Source: Deinococcus terrestris | GTDB taxonomy: Bacteria; Deinococcota; Deinococci; Deinococcales; Deinococcaceae | NCBI RefSeq assembly: GCF_009377345.1 | Contig: NZ_WBSL01000007.1 | Span: 36,232-100,231, forward strand | DNA length: 64,000 nucleotides | Direction of reading: 5' to 3' | Shown here: piece by piece, positions 54,852-62,993 of the stretch | Position numbering within the stretch: position 1 is the stretch's first letter | Layout: each line of letters begins with the position of its first letter | Program-made: the position numbers and the translations under genes | Notes under the pieces: model-generated | Told to the model about the DNA's origin: nothing | Database searches by the model: none | Seen by the model: only the letters and a program-made list of their open reading frames with translations

Positions 54852-55592
54852 TTAGCGACCGCTCAGTGCCCGGACGTAGCTCTCGCCCATGCCCCGCGCG
54901 CTGGTCTGGGCATAAATCTGAGTGGTGGCGATGCGCTTGTGGCGAAGGAACTTCTGCACCTGGTCGAGCGGCATCCCTGCGTACAGCAGGATCGTCGCCA
55001 CGCTGGCGCGCAGGCGATGGGGCGTCACCGTCTTCTCGATCCCCGCCCGGCGCGCCGTGTCCTTGACGATGAGCTGGATGGCCCGCGCCGTGTACTGATC
55101 ATGCCGGTTGCTCTCGAATAAGTAGCCTGTCCGGCGCCCGGCGAGATGGGTGCGCAACTCCTGGGCCAGCGCAGGCAGGATCGGCACGTACCCGTCACTG
55201 CCACCCTTGGCGTGAGCGATGTAAACCTGAGGCGGGTCGAGAGCCAAGTGCAGGTCCGTCACGCGGATGTTGACGAACTCCGACACGCGGGCGCCCGTGT
55301 AGAACAGTGTTTTCACCATGAGGCCGTACCCGCTGGTCCGCCGGTACGCCGCCTCGATCAGCCGCTCGATCTCCTCGCAGTCGAGGCGGTCCACCGTGCG
55401 CCGTCGTTCCTTGGGGGCGGTGAGCCCAAGGGCTCGCCGCACACCTTCGACGACGTGCTTGGTCTGGTCGAAGGTGAGGTGGTGCCTGCGCCACAGCTTG
55501 ACAGTCCCCCGCACCACCTCGCGCAGGGAGTTCGCTTCTCCTGTTTGACCGCGAAGTTCAGCCGCTTCTTCACCTACTTCTGCTCGTGGCAT
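54852..55592 (-). CDS. tnpI: TnpI-like tyrosine recombinase of the transposon
   Basis: A 246-residue site-specific recombinase. The catalytic residues are complete: Arg in TLFYTGARVSEFVNIR, Lys in IAHAKGGSDGYVPI, HRLR in TPHRLRASVATILL, and His with Tyr in FLRHKRIATTQIYAQ. In Tn4430-type elements TnpI resolves cointegrates made by TnpA; that role is inferred here because no serine resolvase is present. The N-terminal domain is short (about 90 residues). ATG 55592 is the best start. Its upstream region (55593-55756) probably holds the recombination site. Confidence 0.88.
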   Translation of the reverse strand: MPRAEVGEEAAELRGQTGEANSLREVVRGTVKLWRRHHLTFDQTKHVVEGVRRALGLTAPKERRRTVDRLDCEEIERLIEAAYRRTSGYGLMVKTLFYTGARVSEFVNIRVTDLHLALDPPQVYIAHAKGGSDGYVPILPALAQELRTHLAGRRTGYLFESNRHDQYTARAIQLIVKDTARRAGIEKTVTPHRLRASVATILLYAGMPLDQVQKFLRHKRIATTQIYAQTSARGMGESYVRALSGR

Positions 55593-55756
55593 CCCCCAGC
55601 GTACCGCTGACTTTTACGGGGTATGCGGATTCCGCGAAGTTGAAAGGCCAAAAACGCATCCGCTCTCCGTCCTACAGAACAAACTGACCGATGCCAATCG
55701 CCCCCTGAGTCACCTCGGGAGGACAGGGAACGGGTGCTGTAAGCCCCTGCCCAGCG

Positions 55757-56194
55757 TCACGTGAGTTCCTGGCCGTCCTTGTCGAGTCGGCCTGGATGGT
55801 CGTCCCCGCCGAACGTCTTCTCTACCCTCACGCCCAGTCGAATCACCTCCAGCAGTTCGGAACCGCTCACTTCCTCCAGGTCCAACCGCTTCAGGCGGTC
55901 CAGCAACGCCTGCCGCCGCGTCACGTTCTCCTCTAAGGCCCTGATCTGCTCGCCAAGAAGGGGCTGCGGGTCCTGCTCGGGCCTTCGCAGAACGGCTTGA
56001 ATCCGGGCCAGGGACAGGCCGTAGGCCTCCAGACTCTGCACCTGCTGGATGGTCCGCAGAGCCGAATCGGAGTACAGGCCTTGCCCTGATGCCGCGCGCC
56101 CCACGGGCGCGAGCAAGCCGAGTTGCTCGTAGTGACGTAGGGTGCTGACGGGGAGACCGCTCCGCCGTGCGAGTTGTCTGAGGCTCAGTCGCAT
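55757..56194 (-). CDS. MerR-family regulator (short)
   Basis: A 145-residue regulator with AGGAGG upstream of ATG 56194. The MerR helix-turn-helix is MRLSLRQLARRSGLPVSTLR, then HYEQLGLLAPVGRAASGQGL and YSDSALRTIQQVQSLEAYG. A coiled-coil region follows (residues 75-115, ALEENVTRRQALLDRLKRLD). The C-terminus has no metal-binding cysteines, so it is not a metal sensor of the MerR/CueR type. It is divergent from a DUF5946-like gene with 88 bases between the starts and probably controls it and itself. Confidence 0.85.
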   Translation of the reverse strand: MRLSLRQLARRSGLPVSTLRHYEQLGLLAPVGRAASGQGLYSDSALRTIQQVQSLEAYGLSLARIQAVLRRPEQDPQPLLGEQIRALEENVTRRQALLDRLKRLDLEEVSGSELLEVIRLGVRVEKTFGGDDHPGRLDKDGQELT

Positions 56195-56282
56195 GTCGCC
56201 CTCCTGAGGCAACGGTAAGACCTGACGCTACGGCAGGATCAAGGGCCGTTCCTGCTCCAGCAGGCCTGAGTAGATTGGGGAG

Positions 56283-56807
56283 ATGACTCCTGCCTGCCCC
56301 GGTTGCGGATTGAAGCTCGCTCATGTAGATGGCATCGCGCCGGAGAACTACGCCGCCTCTCCCGCCTGCTGGGCGACCTATGGGGAACTGACGGCCTACA
56401 ACATGCAGCGCGCCGATCCGGGCTTTCTCCACCAATTGGCCGTGGACGCCTACGCCGCCCAACATGACGGCCCCAGCTCCAAAGCCATCGCCACGGCGTT
56501 CGGTCTCATCGGCCTGTACCTGACGTTCGAGCAGGGCTTCAATGGGCGGGAAGTACAGCACGCGCACGCGGTGCTCGCGGGATCCCGACACGACTGGCCC
56601 CGACTCGCGGCGCCCCCGTCACGTGGGGCCATGACCGTGGCCGACGTAATGGCCGCACTAGAAGGGGACGAGCGCGACGACCGACTCCGGGAGTGGGCTC
56701 GCCAGGTGTGGCTGGCCTGGAGCGAGCAGCACGCCATTGTCGCGGGGTGGCTCCCTGACCCGCAGCGACTGAAGCGCCCGAGCCGCTGGGGGCCAGCTCA
56801 CTCCTGA
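56283..56807 (+). CDS. DUF5946-like protein
   Basis: A 174-residue protein with an N-terminal CPGCG zinc-knuckle-like motif (TPACPGCGLKL) and a second Cys in AASPACWATYGELTAYN. The body is helical with QLAVDAYAAQHDGPSSKAI and LIGLYLTFEQGFNGREVQHAH, a style typical of DUF5946. No catalytic site is assigned. It is paired divergently with the short MerR gene, which implies an inducible role. GGGGAG lies close before the ATG. Confidence 0.65.
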   Translation: MTPACPGCGLKLAHVDGIAPENYAASPACWATYGELTAYNMQRADPGFLHQLAVDAYAAQHDGPSSKAIATAFGLIGLYLTFEQGFNGREVQHAHAVLAGSRHDWPRLAAPPSRGAMTVADVMAALEGDERDDRLREWARQVWLAWSEQHAIVAGWLPDPQRLKRPSRWGPAHS

Positions 56808-56831
56808 CCTGTCCAAGGATAGGGGCAGGCT

Positions 56832-56856
56832 GAGACTTCGCTGTTTGCGTTGCAAC
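56832..56856 (+). repeat. 25-base inverted repeat, left copy
   Basis: Starts GAGACTTCGCTGTTTG and ends CGTTGCAAC. It matches the complement of 57473-57497 at 24 of 25 positions and lies left of the glyoxalase pseudogene. A GGGCAGGCT word adjoins both copies. Confidence 0.75.
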
Positions 56857-57082
56857 CCCAACTTCCGAGCGCTGCCGCCGCGATCTGGCACCTCATGCAT
56901 GCAGCTCACTTCACCACAACTGGCCTGCCGACCCCCTGAGGTAAATCCGCTCGTCTGCTCTGCCGGAAAGTAGGCCCGTCAAGCTTGCTCTGGCGCCACA
57001 CCCTGGATATCCTGAACGAAGGCGCTGTGTGCCGACGTCCGGCTGCTTGAGACCTCGTGACACCCCGCCGGGAGTTGCTCCC

Positions 57083-57458
57083 GTGAGCATTCAATTCAAT
57101 CACGCCATCATCGCCGCCTCTGACCGCCACACGTCGGCGTTGTTCTTCGCCCACCTGTTCGGTCTCCTCCTGGGGACCCTTTGTGAGCGTCGTCCTCGAA
57201 GAAGGCGTCCACCTCCAGTTCGCGGAGCCGGGCGTACCAGAGATTCAGATGCAGCACTATGCGTTCCTGGTAGACGACGACACCTTCGACCAGGTCTACG
57301 GACGGATGCAGTCGAGTGGCCTTGAGCACTGGGCTGATCCGCAGGGCACGCTGCCCGGGCAGATCAATCGGCACCACGGCGGGCGTGGTGTGTACTTCAA
57401 AGACCCTGCTGGGCACGGTTTGGAAATCATCACGCGCCCCTACAGTTCGCCGCGCTGA
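57083..57458 (+). pseudogene. VOC/glyoxalase-family protein, frameshifted
   Basis: GTG 57083 begins SIQFNHAIIAASDRHTSALF and FAHLFGL, the first beta-alpha unit of a VOC protein. The frame then diverges near 57168. The other frame continues WGPFVSVVLEEGVHLQF, EIQMQHYAFLVDDDTFDQVY and GRGVYFKDPAGHGLEIITRP to a normal end at 57458. A small indel thus splits an otherwise complete protein of about 120 residues. VOC proteins bind metal and act on glyoxal adducts, antibiotics or aromatics. The whole gene sits between 25-base inverted repeats. Confidence 0.75.
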
Positions 57459-57472
57459 AGCGGTCAGTCCGA

Positions 57473-57497
57473 GTTGCAACGCAAACGGCGAAGTCTC
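57473..57497 (-). repeat. 25-base inverted repeat, right copy
   Basis: GTTGCAACGCAAACGG... on the + strand, the complement of 56832-56856 with one mismatch. It overlaps no gene; the TipAL-like regulator stops nine bases further right. Confidence 0.75.
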
Positions 57498-57505
57498 GGG
57501 CAGGC

Positions 57506-58429
57506 TCAAGGAGAAGCGGCCTGTGCCAACGCGTCGAGTAACCAGCGTATCCCCTGGGCGTAGACCGGGGTGTACGTCCAGCCTTTGAGGTGAGCCACCA
57601 GCCTCCAGTACCGGTCCATCCGGGGATCGGAGACGGACTGCATGTACTCCAGAAACCAGCGGATGAACCGGCGGTCAGGCTGACGGCCCATCATGAGGGC
57701 GAGCGTTTCCAGGGATGCCCTCAGTTGGGCCTGGGCCACAGCGTCCGCCGGGTCGCGCTGCTCCTCCACCGCCCCCCGCCCCAGGATCAACAGGGCCTGG
57801 ACCGCGTTGCCCCAGGCCTCCACCTGCTCGGTCGGCACTCCCGGCACCGGCCGCGTCTGATTCCCCAGGGTTCGCTGGAAGCCCGCGTCGGTCACCAGCT
57901 CCGCCAACTCCAGCCAGGATTCCAGTTGCTCCTCGGTAAGCTCTTCGGGCAGGTCTTCCACCGCCGCCCGCCACACCTCAGGGTGGCCGGTCTGCCCGTC
58001 CATGGCGCGTTTCAGGTGGGTGGCCAGGAAGGTCTCACGCTCCAGTGCCCCCAGGCGGGCCAGGTTCTGGAGTCGGCTGAGCCGGGTCAGGATGAACTCC
58101 GGTTGGCCGCGCAACACGGCCCGCAGCAACACCTGCTGGCGTTGCAGCGCCCGCTGCTGCATCTCCAGGACTTCTAACTGCAAAGAGACGGCCTGGGCGG
58201 GGGAGCAGGTACCTTCCAGCAGACCCGCGATGGTCTCCAGATCGAAGTGCGCTCCCCGCAGTGCGCGCAGCAGTTCCAACCGGGTGCAGTCCTCCTCCGA
58301 GTACAGGCGGTAACCGGAGGGACTGACCCGGGTGGGGACCAGCAGGCCAAGGCGGTCGTAGTGACGCAGGGTTTGCACACTCACCCCGGCGCGTTTCGCC
58401 ACCTCGCCAATCGTCAGCAGGTCAGCCAC
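57506..58429 (-). CDS. MerR-family regulator with long C-terminal domain (TipAL-like architecture)
   Basis: A 307-residue regulator starting with GTG. The HTH (LLTIGEVAKRAGVSVQTLRH, YDRLGLLVPTRVSPSGYRLY) is typical MerR. A coiled-coil dimer helix (residues 80-105) leads to a helical C-terminal domain of about 190 residues (DLPEELTEEQLESWLELAEL; FIRWFLEYMQSVSD), reminiscent of TipAL/albicidin-binding domains that sense small molecules. The gene is divergent from the DUF2268-like gene at 58485 over a short promoter with a perfect dyad, so it probably activates that gene. Confidence 0.83.
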   Translation of the reverse strand: MADLLTIGEVAKRAGVSVQTLRHYDRLGLLVPTRVSPSGYRLYSEEDCTRLELLRALRGAHFDLETIAGLLEGTCSPAQAVSLQLEVLEMQQRALQRQQVLLRAVLRGQPEFILTRLSRLQNLARLGALERETFLATHLKRAMDGQTGHPEVWRAAVEDLPEELTEEQLESWLELAELVTDAGFQRTLGNQTRPVPGVPTEQVEAWGNAVQALLILGRGAVEEQRDPADAVAQAQLRASLETLALMMGRQPDRRFIRWFLEYMQSVSDPRMDRYWRLVAHLKGWTYTPVYAQGIRWLLDALAQAASP

Positions 58430-58432
58430 CGC

Positions 58433-58453
58433 TTGACTCTACAACCGTTGTAG
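58433..58453 (+). promoter_or_regulatory. MerR-type operator and -35 box
   Basis: TTGACT (58433-58438) is a good -35 for the gene at 58485. Directly after it lies a perfect 15-base palindrome, CTACAACCGTTGTAG (58439-58453), in the spacer where MerR proteins bind. The -10 box is not clear. Confidence 0.75.
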
Positions 58454-58484
58454 ACCTCAGGCTGTCTGGTGGAGGTACAGAACC

Positions 58485-59375
58485 ATGACCGTTCAGATCA
58501 TCGACACCCTGGCGGGTCAAAGAGCCGCCCTGGAAACGGGGTCGCTCGACCTTTTCCGAAGCCGGGTGATGGAGCCCATCGCACCGTTCTGGCAGACCAT
58601 GCTCAGCCGCCGACCCGTAGGCGAGGGGAGTGCTGACCCTGCTCTGGAAATGGCGAGTGCCTGGGGATTCTACAGCCCGCTCGATGACCGCGAGGCGGGC
58701 CTGGAGGCCATCGCCGCGTTCGAGGCGGCCGGGACAGCGCAGCAGTGCGCGGACGCGGTGCAGCGGGGATTCAAGGCCCTCGACCCGGGCAGGCACGGCT
58801 TCGAGGTGAACCCGGGGTTCGCGTTCCTGCTCGGCCATCTGCGCGTGCTCAAAGGCGATTATGGGGCGTACACCGGAGCCCACACGCCGACCTTCGCGAT
58901 GGTGATGGGCTGGCCCGATCCCGTGGGCACGCCGCGCTTGCCAGTGGCGGCGGCACACGAACTCAACCATGCTGTGCGGTTCACCTACGAGCCGTGGACA
59001 CCGGAGACCACCGTCGGGCAGTACATGGTCGCCGAGGGACTGGCTGAGGCCTTCGGGGTCGAGGTGCTCGGTGATCCGGGCCTGGTGGGGCCGTACTCGG
59101 CGGCCCTCAGCCCCGAGCAGCTTGCGGCAGTCAGACCACGCTTTCGGGACGCGCTGGACCTCAGCGGCTTCCCTGTATTGCAGGGCTACATTTTCGGTGA
59201 TTGGGCGGCAGAGCAGTTCAACTATCCCAAACAGGGTCTGCCGGATTACGCGGGCTACTCCATCGGCTATGAGGTCGTGCAGGGCTACCTGAAACATACG
59301 GGACGGTCCGCGGCGGAAGCGACGTACGTTCCGTGGCGTGAGATTGTCGAACAGTCAGGGTATTTCGAAGGGTAG
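58485..59375 (+). CDS. Putative zinc metalloprotease, DUF2268-like
   Basis: A 296-residue protein with TGGAGG close before the ATG. The metal motif HELNH occurs in VAAAHELNHAVRFTYEPW, and a downstream Glu in VAEGLAEAFGVEV may be the third ligand, as in DUF2268 proteases. GYSIGYEVVQGYLKHTG near the C-terminus is also a family-like segment. No signal peptide or membrane helix is evident, so it is probably cytoplasmic. It is controlled by the adjacent MerR regulator if the operator is used. As a transposon passenger it might give a selective trait; the substrate is unknown. Confidence 0.75.
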   Translation: MTVQIIDTLAGQRAALETGSLDLFRSRVMEPIAPFWQTMLSRRPVGEGSADPALEMASAWGFYSPLDDREAGLEAIAAFEAAGTAQQCADAVQRGFKALDPGRHGFEVNPGFAFLLGHLRVLKGDYGAYTGAHTPTFAMVMGWPDPVGTPRLPVAAAHELNHAVRFTYEPWTPETTVGQYMVAEGLAEAFGVEVLGDPGLVGPYSAALSPEQLAAVRPRFRDALDLSGFPVLQGYIFGDWAAEQFNYPKQGLPDYAGYSIGYEVVQGYLKHTGRSAAEATYVPWREIVEQSGYFEG

Positions 59376-59572
59376 CGACATCAGGCTCTTTCTCCGCCAG
59401 GGCAGGCGGAACAGTGAGGCTGTGGGGCAATCACCACGTGGATTGTCCACCCACGCCCTGGGTGTGACGGTCGCTTCAGCGTTCCAGGTGCGCCAGTGAG
59501 CCGTCTTGCACAGGCCGATGCCACTCACGCTCAGCAGAGGTGGCCTCGACCGCTCAGGAGGAAGGCTCGTTC

Positions 59573-62530
59573 GTGGCCCCCAGTCCAGCCTGCTTGACCA
59601 GAGCGCAGCGCGAGCAGTTCACGCGCTTTCCCCCACTCGACGAGCGCACCCTCTCCCGGTACTACCTCCTCGACGATACCGATCTGCGGCTCGTGCGGGA
59701 GCGGCGGCGGGACTTCAACCGGCTCGGCTACGCCGTACAGCTCACGGTGCTGCGTCACCTGGGGCGTGCCCTGCGCCCCAGCGAAACACTGCCCGAGATC
59801 GTGCTGGTCTCCCTCGCCGAACAACTGTGGGTGGACCCGGCGTGCTACGCCCGGTACGCCACCCGCGACCCGACCCGGCACGAACACTTCGCGGCCCTAT
59901 GCCAGCAGTTCGGATACGTGGAACTGTCCCGTCGCCTGAACCACGAGTTGCGGGACTGGCTGATGCCGCTCGCGGTCGTCACCGACCAGCCTTTTCCCCT
60001 GATGAGCGCCCTGATGGACGAGCTGCGACGGCGCAAGGTGTTGGTGCCGCGCTTCAGCGTGCTCGAACGTCTCGTGCAGGCCGCGCGTGTCCGGGCCGAC
60101 CGGCATACTTACGGCCTGCTCAACCTGCCGCTGAAAGGCGACCTCGCCGAGAAGGTGGACGCCCTGCTGGGGCCACAGGGCGCCGAGCCTGTTTCTCGGT
60201 TCGCATGGCTGGGTCGGCCCGTGGGCGCCCCCAAGGCCAAAAACGTCCTGGCACTGCTCGACAAGTTGGCCTTCGTGCGGACCTTTCCCGTCCAGAGCAA
60301 CCTGCGCGCCTTCCTGCCGCAGAGCCGTCTGGAACACCTCGCTGAGGAGGCGAGGCGCTTAAGCGCCTCGCACCTGGGCGATTTCGAGCCAGGGCGGCGG
60401 CGGGCGACACTGATGGCCTATCTCTTCGACCTGTCGGAGACTCTGACCGACGCCGTGCTCGACATGCACGACCGCGTGATGGTGGGACTGCTCCGAGATG
60501 GCGAACGGGAAGCGGCGGAGGCGTTCGGGCAGCAAGGGCCGCCGCTGGTCGAACAGTTCGGCACCTTCCGGTCGGTCTGCGCGGCGGTGATCGCCGCGCG
60601 TGAGCAGGGCGCCGACCCCTACCAGGCCATCGAGGCGGTGGTGAACTGGCAGCAGCTCGTCGAGACCGTGCGGGAGAGGGAGGTAGTGCGCGCCGAACAA
60701 CTCGACCCGCTGCACCATGCCCTCAAGGGGTACGCCAAGGTGCGGTCCTACGCGCCGCGAATGCTCGCGGCGTTCACCTTCCATGCCGAAGGAGCGGCTG
60801 CGCCTCTGGTCGAGGCGCTGGGGCTCCTTCGCGAGATATACGCCGCGAACAAGCGGACGCTACCCGAACACGTGCCCATCAGCTTCGTGCGGCAGAAGTG
60901 GGCGGGGCAGGTGTTTAGAGACGGTGCCATCGACCGCCGGGCCTATGAACTGTGCGTGTTGGACGAGTTGCGGCTCGCGTTGCGAGCCGGGGACGTGTGG
61001 GTGGCCGGGAGCCGCAAGTACAAGGACCTTGACGCCTACCTATTGCCGCAAGGCGTGTGGCCACGGCGCCTCCCCGAGTTGGGGTTGAGCCTGCCCGAGA
61101 CCTTCGACGCCTTCTGGGCGGTGACCGAGCCCACGCTGCAAGGACAGCTCCGTGAAGTCGAGGGCTTGCTGGCCCAAGGGGTGTTGTCGTCCGTCACGGT
61201 GCGGGGACGGAAGTTGAAGATCGGGAAGACCCCGAAGGCCGTACCCGACGAGGTAGAACCCCTGGAGCGGCTGTTGAGCGCGCGGCTCCCGCGCGTGAAG
61301 ATCACCGACCTGCTGCTGGAGGTGAACGCCTGGACCCGCTTCACAGGCGCTTTTTTGAACCTGCACAGCGGCAAGGGCGTGGAGCGGCACGATCACCTCC
61401 TCACCGCAATCCTGGCCGATGGGCTCAACCTCGGACTGACCAAGATGGCCGAGGCCTCGCCCGACCCGGGCGTGACCGCCCGGCGCCTGATGTACCTCTC
61501 GGATTGGTTCATTCGCCCCGACTCTTACGCCGCTGGACTCGCCGAACTCGTCAACTTTCAATCCAAGCTGCCCCTGGCCGCCCTGTGGGGCGACGGCACG
61601 ACCAGCAGTTCCGATGGGCAACGCTTTCCCACAGGTGGGCGCGGCAAGACCTTCGGGCACTTGAACGCGAAGTACGGCCGGGAACCGGGCGTGCTGTTCT
61701 ACACCCACCTCAGCGACCAATACGCGCCTTTCCACACCAAGGTCATCACGGCGAATGTCCGGGACGCCCTGCATGTGCTAGACGGTCTGCTGTACCACCT
61801 GTCCGAGCTGAAGATCAAGGAGCACTACACCGACACCGCCGGGTACACCGAGCAGGTCTTCGCACTGTGCCACCTGCTGGGCTTTCGCTTTGCTCCACGG
61901 ATTCGGGATCTGGGCGAGACGCGGCTGTACACGCCGGAAGTCGCTTCGGCTTACGGTCTCCTCGAACCGCTGGTGGCCCAGCGGCTCAACCTGCGGCTGA
62001 TCCGTGAGCACTGGGACGAGTTGCGGCGGCTCACGGCGTCCATCAAGGCGGGCACGGTGACCGCTTCGCTGATCCTGTCCAAGCTGGCCTCGTACCCCCG
62101 CCAGAACGGGCTTGCCCTGGCTCTCCGTGAGTTGGGCAGGGTGCAGCGCACCCTGTTCACCCTGGAGTGGCTGCGCGACCCTGACCTGCGGCGGCGGGTG
62201 TTGGTGGGACTGAACAAGGGGGAAGCCCTGCACGCCTTGAAACGGGCGGTGGCCTTTCACCGCAACGGGGAGATTCGGGATCGTTCCTTCGAGGCCCAGA
62301 TCAACCGCGCCAGCGGTCTGAATCTTGTCACCACCGCTATTGCCGTGTGGAACACGGTGTACTTGGGGCGAGCAGTGGACGCCATGCGTGCCGAGGGACA
62401 GGACGTGCCGGATGACCTGTTGGCGCACGTGTCACCGCTGTCGTGGGAACACATTGGGCTGACGGGTGACTACGTATGGCGGCCAGAGACCGTGCCCGGC
62501 GAGGGCGCCTACCGGGCGCTACGTGAATAA
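59573..62530 (+). CDS. tnpA: Tn3-family transposase TnpA
   Basis: A 985-residue DDE transposase, the usual Tn3 length. GTG 59573 has AGGAGG eleven bases upstream and is preferred over the in-frame start at 59540. The N-terminal half has the DNA-binding region (REQFTRFPPLDERTLSRYYL). Catalytic candidates are D674 in LWGDGTTSSSDGQRF and D754 in EHYTDTAGYTEQVFAL; the Glu lies near GEIRDRSFEAQ (about residues 900-907). INRASGLNLVTTAIAVWNT is the family's C-terminal signature. It makes cointegrates by replicative transposition between the 38-base ends. No frameshift is visible, so the element may be active. Confidence 0.96.
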   Translation: MAPSPACLTRAQREQFTRFPPLDERTLSRYYLLDDTDLRLVRERRRDFNRLGYAVQLTVLRHLGRALRPSETLPEIVLVSLAEQLWVDPACYARYATRDPTRHEHFAALCQQFGYVELSRRLNHELRDWLMPLAVVTDQPFPLMSALMDELRRRKVLVPRFSVLERLVQAARVRADRHTYGLLNLPLKGDLAEKVDALLGPQGAEPVSRFAWLGRPVGAPKAKNVLALLDKLAFVRTFPVQSNLRAFLPQSRLEHLAEEARRLSASHLGDFEPGRRRATLMAYLFDLSETLTDAVLDMHDRVMVGLLRDGEREAAEAFGQQGPPLVEQFGTFRSVCAAVIAAREQGADPYQAIEAVVNWQQLVETVREREVVRAEQLDPLHHALKGYAKVRSYAPRMLAAFTFHAEGAAAPLVEALGLLREIYAANKRTLPEHVPISFVRQKWAGQVFRDGAIDRRAYELCVLDELRLALRAGDVWVAGSRKYKDLDAYLLPQGVWPRRLPELGLSLPETFDAFWAVTEPTLQGQLREVEGLLAQGVLSSVTVRGRKLKIGKTPKAVPDEVEPLERLLSARLPRVKITDLLLEVNAWTRFTGAFLNLHSGKGVERHDHLLTAILADGLNLGLTKMAEASPDPGVTARRLMYLSDWFIRPDSYAAGLAELVNFQSKLPLAALWGDGTTSSSDGQRFPTGGRGKTFGHLNAKYGREPGVLFYTHLSDQYAPFHTKVITANVRDALHVLDGLLYHLSELKIKEHYTDTAGYTEQVFALCHLLGFRFAPRIRDLGETRLYTPEVASAYGLLEPLVAQRLNLRLIREHWDELRRLTASIKAGTVTASLILSKLASYPRQNGLALALRELGRVQRTLFTLEWLRDPDLRRRVLVGLNKGEALHALKRAVAFHRNGEIRDRSFEAQINRASGLNLVTTAIAVWNTVYLGRAVDAMRAEGQDVPDDLLAHVSPLSWEHIGLTGDYVWRPETVPGEGAYRALRE

Positions 62531-62532
62531 AA

Positions 62533-62553
62533 AGCGTGCAGGACGCTCTTTTT
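62533..62553 (+). terminator. Terminator of tnpA
   Basis: AGCGT (62533-62537), loop GCAGG, ACGCT (62543-62547), then CTTTTT. It lies directly after the transposase stop and touches the right inverted repeat. Confidence 0.7.
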
Positions 62554-62554
62554 C

Positions 62555-62592
62555 CTTAACGTAGTAGGATTCGCCAATCTTGTCGTAGGCCC
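62555..62592 (-). repeat. Right terminal inverted repeat of the Tn3-family transposon
   Basis: 38 bases; read inward from the right edge it begins GGGCCTACGACAAGAT and ends CCTACTACGTTAAG. Four differences from the left end (base 4, and three in the middle). Confidence 0.92.
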
Positions 62593-62967
62593 CTCCACCA
62601 GCAGGGAGGATTGGAGTCGGCCGAGCGGTGAGCCGTCCTCGGCCCGGAGGTTGGCAGCCAGCAGGGTATAGGTCGCGCGCTCGGTCAGGCGCGTCAGGGC
62701 CGCTGGACCGTAGGAGATCCACAGGTCGTTCCCCAGCGTCTGGACGGTGACCCCCGCCGCCGCGAGCACGGGCGGCAGGGCGACGCCGCGGGTCAGGCGG
62801 CACTCCTCGAACCGACGGTCGAAGGCGTCGCCCGCATCCCAGCGAAAGACGGTGCGCCCCGCGGCTTGCGCCTCCGTCTGGACCTGCCGCGCCATGGTGG
62901 TGAGCCGGGACAGGGCGCCGAGGCGCCCGTGAATGTCGTTGGAATGGAGGAAGGTCAAGGACCACAC
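62593..62967 (-). pseudogene. 5'-nucleotidase/UshA-like metallophosphatase, truncated by the transposon
   Basis: The N-terminal 125 residues of a 5'-nucleotidase-type protein, read from GTG 62967 (VWSLTFLHSNDIHGRLGALS). Metal ligands are visible in NDIHGR, WDAGDAFDR and LGNDLW. The frame is cut at the right end of the Tn3-family transposon (…SPLGRLQSSLLVEG). Typical proteins exceed 450 residues, so over 300 are missing. The other side of the transposon carries the tail of an unrelated dehydrogenase gene on the same strand. No signal peptide is seen, which may reflect an uncertain start. Confidence 0.8.
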
Positions 62968-62993
62968 GTTCGCAGTGTAGAGGTGCGAACTCG

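Larger units (their letters stand above)
54779..62592. mobile_element. Complete Tn3-family transposon with TnpI-like recombinase and regulatory passengers
   Basis: 7814 bases bounded by 38-base inverted repeats that start GGGG or GGGC and end ACGTTAAG, as in Tn3. Contents in order: tyrosine recombinase (minus), MerR regulator (minus), DUF5946-like gene (+), glyoxalase pseudogene (+), MerR regulator (minus), metalloprotease (+), transposase (+). A tyrosine recombinase instead of a serine resolvase places it near the Tn4430-type branch. The five-base flanks (TTGAT left, CTCCA right) do not match, so no target duplication remains. Confidence 0.9.

Noticed and set aside
59393..59410. Terminator after the metalloprotease gene
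   Set aside because: TCCGCC/GGCGGA makes only a six-base stem without a T-run. Too weak to claim.
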